Origin: Friedmanniella luteola
GTDB taxonomy: Bacteria; Actinomycetota; Actinomycetes; Propionibacteriales; Propionibacteriaceae
Reading direction: 5' to 3'
Length of the DNA: 64,000 nucleotides
NCBI RefSeq assembly: GCF_900105065.1
Contig: NZ_LT629749.1
Span: 1,054,001-1,118,000, forward strand
The notes beneath the pieces are model-generated. The model did no database searches. It was given only the letters and a program-made list of their open reading frames with translations, and was not told the origin of the DNA. Of this stretch, positions 60,802 through 64,000 are shown in pieces. A program made the translations under genes and the position numbers. Within the stretch, counting starts at the first letter, position 1. Each line of letters opens with the position of its first letter.

Positions 60802-61332
60802 ATGTCAACCGCCAAGGCGACCACCGCCGGCGACGGCGCTGCGACCACGACCCGCACCGGTGCGCGGCAGGCCCCCGCGATCCACGCACTCCCGGTCAAC
60901 GAGACCGTGATCGCCGACCACGTCGAGGCTGCGAACGCCGCCGAGCTGCCGGTGCGCGAGGGTGAGGACCCCTGGACCGAGGCGGAGCTCGCCGAGGTGA
61001 TCGAGGTGCTCGAGGCCGACATCGTCCGCTTCCGCGAGCAGCTCGCGACCTCCACCGCCGAGCTGGTCGGGCTGCTGCGCGACGGCACCGAGGGCGCCGG
61101 CCGCGACCCCGCCGACGTCGGCTCCGCCAACTTCGAGCGGGACGCCGAGATGTCGTTGGCCAACAACGCCCGCGAGATGCTCGACCAGTCCAAGCTGGCC
61201 CTGCGGCACATCCAGCTGGGCACCTACGGCAGCTGCGACAACTGCGGCCAGCCCATCGGCAAGGGGCGTCTGCAGGCGTTCCCCCGCGCGACCTTGTGCG
61301 TGAAGTGCAAGCAGCGCGAGGAGCGACGGTAG
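60802..61332 (+). CDS. TraR/DksA-family zinc-finger protein
   Basis: A 176-residue DksA-like protein that may bind the RNA polymerase secondary channel. The N-terminal 50 residues are disordered, the middle is a coiled coil (EAELAEVIEVLEADIVRFREQL), and the zinc finger is CDNC (C145, C148) with CVKC (C166, C169). The acidic tip differs from E. coli DksA (DPADVGSANFERDAE), as in other actinobacterial members. lspA starts within its last 37 bases. Streptomyces has the same order. Confidence 0.9.
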   Translation: MSTAKATTAGDGAATTTRTGARQAPAIHALPVNETVIADHVEAANAAELPVREGEDPWTEAELAEVIEVLEADIVRFREQLATSTAELVGLLRDGTEGAGRDPADVGSANFERDAEMSLANNAREMLDQSKLALRHIQLGTYGSCDNCGQPIGKGRLQAFPRATLCVKCKQREERR

Positions 61333-61958
61333 CGCCTCCGCCGCAGCCCGCGGCCCCCGTCCTGACGGCGGCGCACCGCCGCCGGCTGCGGGGGCTGTTC
61401 GCCGTCGTGGCCCTGACCGGGCTCGTCCTCGACGTGGTGACCAAGGTCGTCGCCGTCGGCCAGCTCGAGCCGGGCCGGCCGGTCCCGCTGCTCGGTGGGC
61501 TGCTGACCCTGCTGCTGATCCGCAACCCGGGCGCCGCCTTCAGCACCGGGGAGGGGATCACCCCGGTGTTCGCGCTCGCCGCCTGCGCGGTGCTGGTCTT
61601 CGTCGTCGCCCGCCTGGTCCCGAAGCTCGGCCACCCGGCCTGGTCGGTGGCCCTCGGGCTGCTCTCCGCCGGCGTGGCGGGCAACCTCGTCGACCGGTTC
61701 GCCCGGCAGCCGGGGCCGCTGCGGGGCCACGTCGTCGACTTCCTGCAGCTGCCGCACTGGCCCATCTTCAACGTGGCCGACATGTGCATCACCGCGGCCG
61801 CGGTGCTGATCATGGTGCTGGCCGTGGTCAAGAACGTGGGGATCGGCGGCGAGCGCTACCCGCGCGGGGCCACCCCCGCCCAGTCGGCGGCCACCGCCCC
61901 GTCGGCCGGCCGGGCCGTCGTCGACGACGGGCCGCGGCGCGAGGTCGAGGATGCCTGA
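61296..61958 (+). CDS. lspA: lipoprotein signal peptidase II LspA
   Basis: A 220-residue membrane aspartic protease that removes signal peptides from lipoproteins. Four membrane helices are visible. The catalytic motifs are [17 protein letters not shown] (first aspartate) and VVDFLQ with FNVADMCI (second aspartate). The start is uncertain among GTG 61296, GTG 61305 and a CTG near 61360; all overlap or follow the DksA-like gene. The end has a Pro/Ala-rich tail, and the next gene overlaps it by 8 bases. Confidence 0.92.
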   Translation: MREVQAARGATVAPPPQPAAPVLTAAHRRRLRGLFAVVALTGLVLDVVTKVVAVGQLEPGRPVPLLGGLLTLLLIRNPGAAFSTGEGITPVFALAACAVLVFVVARLVPKLGHPAWSVALGLLSAGVAGNLVDRFARQPGPLRGHVVDFLQLPHWPIFNVADMCITAAAVLIMVLAVVKNVGIGGERYPRGATPAQSAATAPSAGRAVVDDGPRREVEDA

Positions 61959-62880
61959 GACCCGCGTGGTCCTCGTCCCCGACGGGCTCGAGGGGGAGCG
62001 CGTCGACGCAGCCGTCGCCCGGATGCTGGGCCTCTCGCGCAGCCGGACGGCCGACCTGATCGGTCGCGGTCAGGTCCGGGTCGACGGCACGACCGTCGCC
62101 AAGTCCGACCGCGTGCTGGGCGGTGCCATGCTCGAGGTCGAGCTGGACGACCAGGAGGAGCGCACCGCTCGCGTCGTCCCCCGGACCGTCGAGGGCGTCG
62201 GCATCGTGCACGACGACGAGGACATCGTGGTGGTGGACAAGCCGGTCGGCGTCGCCGCCCACCCCAGCGTGGGCTGGGACGGCCCGGACGTGCTGGCGCA
62301 CCTGGCCGGGGCCGGCTTCCGCATCTCCACCTCCGGTGTGCCCGAGCGGAAGGGGATCGTGCAGCGCCTGGACGTCGGCACGTCGGGGCTCATGGTGGTG
62401 GCCAAGAGCGAGCGCGCCTACACCGTGCTCAAGCGTGCCTTCAAGTCACGGACGGTCGACAAGACCTACCACACGCTGGTGCAGGGCCACCCGGACCCGT
62501 TCACGGGCACCGTCGACGCCCCCATCGGCCGGCACCCCGGCGCCGACTACAAGATGGCGGTCGTCGAGGGCGGCCGGCACAGCGTCACCCACTACGAGAC
62601 CCTGGACGCCTTCGTCGGCACCACGCTGCTCGAGGTCACGCTGGAGACGGGTCGCACCCACCAGATCCGGGTGCACATGGCGGCGATCAAGCACCCCTGC
62701 GCCGGCGACCCCACCTACGGTGGCGACCCGGTGCTCGCCGCCAGGCTCGGCCTGCAGCGGCAGTGGCTGCACGCCGTCCGGCTCGGGTTCGTGCACCCGA
62801 CCACCGGCGAGCCCGTCGCGTTCACCTCGCCCTACCCGGCGGACCTGCAGCACGCGCTCGACGTCGTCCGCGCCGCCTGA
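61951..62880 (+). CDS. RluA-family 23S rRNA/tRNA pseudouridine synthase
   Basis: A 309-residue pseudouridine synthase. An S4 RNA-binding domain lies at about 12-75 ([30 protein letters not shown]). The catalytic aspartate is D141 in [37 protein letters not shown] is the C-terminal signature. The gene follows lspA with an 8-base overlap, as in many bacteria. Members modify 23S positions 1911/1915/1917 or others; the site here is not readable. Confidence 0.94.
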   Translation: MPETRVVLVPDGLEGERVDAAVARMLGLSRSRTADLIGRGQVRVDGTTVAKSDRVLGGAMLEVELDDQEERTARVVPRTVEGVGIVHDDEDIVVVDKPVGVAAHPSVGWDGPDVLAHLAGAGFRISTSGVPERKGIVQRLDVGTSGLMVVAKSERAYTVLKRAFKSRTVDKTYHTLVQGHPDPFTGTVDAPIGRHPGADYKMAVVEGGRHSVTHYETLDAFVGTTLLEVTLETGRTHQIRVHMAAIKHPCAGDPTYGGDPVLAARLGLQRQWLHAVRLGFVHPTTGEPVAFTSPYPADLQHALDVVRAA

Positions 62881-62938
62881 CGCGACCGCGCAACGGACCA
62901 GTGCCCCGGTTGGTCTCGCCGGGCCCAGGGGGTCCGGC

Positions 62939-62944
62939 TAGGGT
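62939..62944 (+). promoter_or_regulatory. -10 box, leaderless promoter of pyk
   Basis: TAGGGT ends 6 bases before the GTG at 62951. No Shine-Dalgarno is present. Confidence 0.55.
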
Positions 62945-62950
62945 CAGGCC

Positions 62951-64000
62951 GTGCGTAGAGCCAAAATTGTCTGCACGCTGGGGCCTGCGTCCTCAGCGCC
63001 CGAGCGCCTCATCGAGCTGGTCCAGGCCGGCATGGATGTCGCCCGTCTGAACATGAGCCACGGTGAGTACGCCGACCACGAGGCCAACCTGGCGAACGTC
63101 CGGGTGGCCGCGGCCGCCGTCGGTCGTCCGGTCGGCGTCCTGGCCGACCTCCAGGGGCCGAAGATCCGCCTCGGCCGCTTCGCCAGCGGCAAGGAGGTGC
63201 TCGAGGTCGGCGCCACCTTCACCATCACCGTCGACGACATCGCCGGTGACGTGACCCGCTGCTCCACCACCTTCAAGGGCCTGCCCGGCGACGTGAACCC
63301 GGGCGACCGGATCCTCATCGACGACGGCCGGCTGATGCTGCAGGCCACCTCGGTCACCGCGACCGACGTCGTCACGGAGGTCATCGTCGGCGGTCCGGTC
63401 AGCAACAACAAGGGCATCAACCTGCCCGGGGTGGCCGTCAGCGTCCCCGCCATGAGCGAGAAGGACAGCGACGACCTGCGCTGGGCCCTGCGGCACGGCG
63501 TCGACATGGTCGCGCTGTCCTTCGTCCGCAGCGCGCAGGACGTCGAGATCGTCCACCAGATCATGGACGAGGAGGGACGTCGCGTCCCCGTCATCGCCAA
63601 GATCGAGAAGCCGCAGGCCGTCGAGAACCTCGACGAGATCATCGACGCGTTCGACGCGCTGATGGTGGCCCGCGGCGACCTGGGCGTCGAGCTGCCGCTC
63701 GAGGACGTGCCGCTGGTCCAGAAGCGGATCGTCACCGCAGCCCGGCGCTGGGCCAAGCCGGTCATCGTGGCCACCCAGATGCTCGAGTCGATGATCTCCG
63801 CACCCCGCCCCACCCGCGCGGAGGCCTCCGACGTCGCCAACGCCGTCCTCGACGGCGCCGACGCGGTCATGCTCTCCGGCGAGACCAGCGTGGGCGAGTA
63901 CCCGGTGGTCACCGTCGAGACCATGGCCCGGATCGTCTCGACCACCGAGGCGCACGGCCAGGAGCAGATGCAGGACATCGACTGGGACCCGCACACCACC
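62951..64000 (+). CDS. pyk: pyruvate kinase (partial, C-terminus outside window)
   Basis: At least 350 residues are in the window; the C-terminal regulatory domain is cut off. RRAKIVCTLGPASSAPERLIELVQAGMDVARLNMSHG is the N-terminal signature; the quoted core is CTLGPASS and ARLNMSHG. LADLQGPKIRLGRF, FIT-like metal site IAKIEKPQAVENLDEI, VARGDLGVELPLEDVP and ATQMLESMI follow. It makes pyruvate and ATP from PEP and ADP at the end of glycolysis. The GTG is supported by a leaderless -10 box. Confidence 0.96.
   Translation, partial: MRRAKIVCTLGPASSAPERLIELVQAGMDVARLNMSHGEYADHEANLANVRVAAAAVGRPVGVLADLQGPKIRLGRFASGKEVLEVGATFTITVDDIAGDVTRCSTTFKGLPGDVNPGDRILIDDGRLMLQATSVTATDVVTEVIVGGPVSNNKGINLPGVAVSVPAMSEKDSDDLRWALRHGVDMVALSFVRSAQDVEIVHQIMDEEGRRVPVIAKIEKPQAVENLDEIIDAFDALMVARGDLGVELPLEDVPLVQKRIVTAARRWAKPVIVATQMLESMISAPRPTRAEASDVANAVLDGADAVMLSGETSVGEYPVVTVETMARIVSTTEAHGQEQMQDIDWDPHTT

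Noticed and set aside
1-64000. CRISPR arrays, insertion sequences, prophage, tRNA and rRNA genes
   Set aside because: I looked for regular repeats, transposase motifs, integrase motifs and cloverleaf or rRNA sequence and saw none.

Overview
The window is high-GC actinobacterial chromosome. The gene order, the DAP-type murein cluster with wag31/DivIVA, the PIM mannosyltransferase and the many leaderless promoters with TANNNT -10 boxes fit a Geodermatophilaceae-like member of the class. Genus is not determined. Much of it is collinear with the M. tuberculosis Rv2190c to Rv2145c region and with the Streptomyces dcw neighbourhood, so it is mostly vertically inherited core sequence. I see no tRNA, rRNA, insertion sequence, prophage or CRISPR.

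Layout. 1-9357 holds envelope and lipid genes: a partial methyltransferase, an NlpC/P60 hydrolase, a lipoprotein peptidase, a PimB-type mannosyltransferase, an SRPBCC protein, ROK glucokinase, an alpha/beta hydrolase and two PlsC acyltransferases. 9406-12081 is the most unusual stretch, a four-gene overlapping operon. It encodes an ECF-like sigma factor fused through a zinc-type HX3CX2C motif to an RsbT-type kinase, an RsbR co-antagonist, an RsbS antagonist, and a free-standing RsbU N-terminal (RsbT-docking) domain with no phosphatase. I read this as a stressosome that may control a sigma factor directly by holding its kinase domain. 12470-24839 has class II DAHP synthase, threonine aldolase, a DUF2087 regulator, small enzymes, an EamA exporter operon, the PASTA kinase PknL and a divergent oxidoreductase/LLM monooxygenase pair around a palindrome.

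24890-36355 carries a ThiE-like gene overlapping a secreted guanyl RNase and its barstar inhibitor, then polyprenyl synthase, metF, HelR-type RNA polymerase-recycling helicase, a CrtI-like oxidoreductase and a SelT/W-like protein. Next comes an operon of a DUF6504-like protein, a SAV_6107-type HEPN protein, a methyltransferase and DNA polymerase IV. Its promoter carries a perfect LexA (SOS) box. DUF3040 and a Tat lipoprotein hydrolase follow. 37365-41844 is a MoxR/DUF58/transglutaminase operon on the minus strand.

42108-60637 is the division and cell-wall (dcw) cluster: mraZ, a 49-residue membrane ORF, rsmH, ftsL, ftsI, murE, murF, mraY, murD, ftsW, murG, murC, ftsQ, ftsZ, sepF, a YggT protein and wag31. 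It is preceded by an array of MraZ-box repeats and has an mraW-type structured RNA before rsmH. The yfiH and yggS genes that usually lie between ftsZ and sepF are absent. The window ends with DksA/TraR-like, lspA, an RluA-type pseudouridine synthase and the start of pyruvate kinase.
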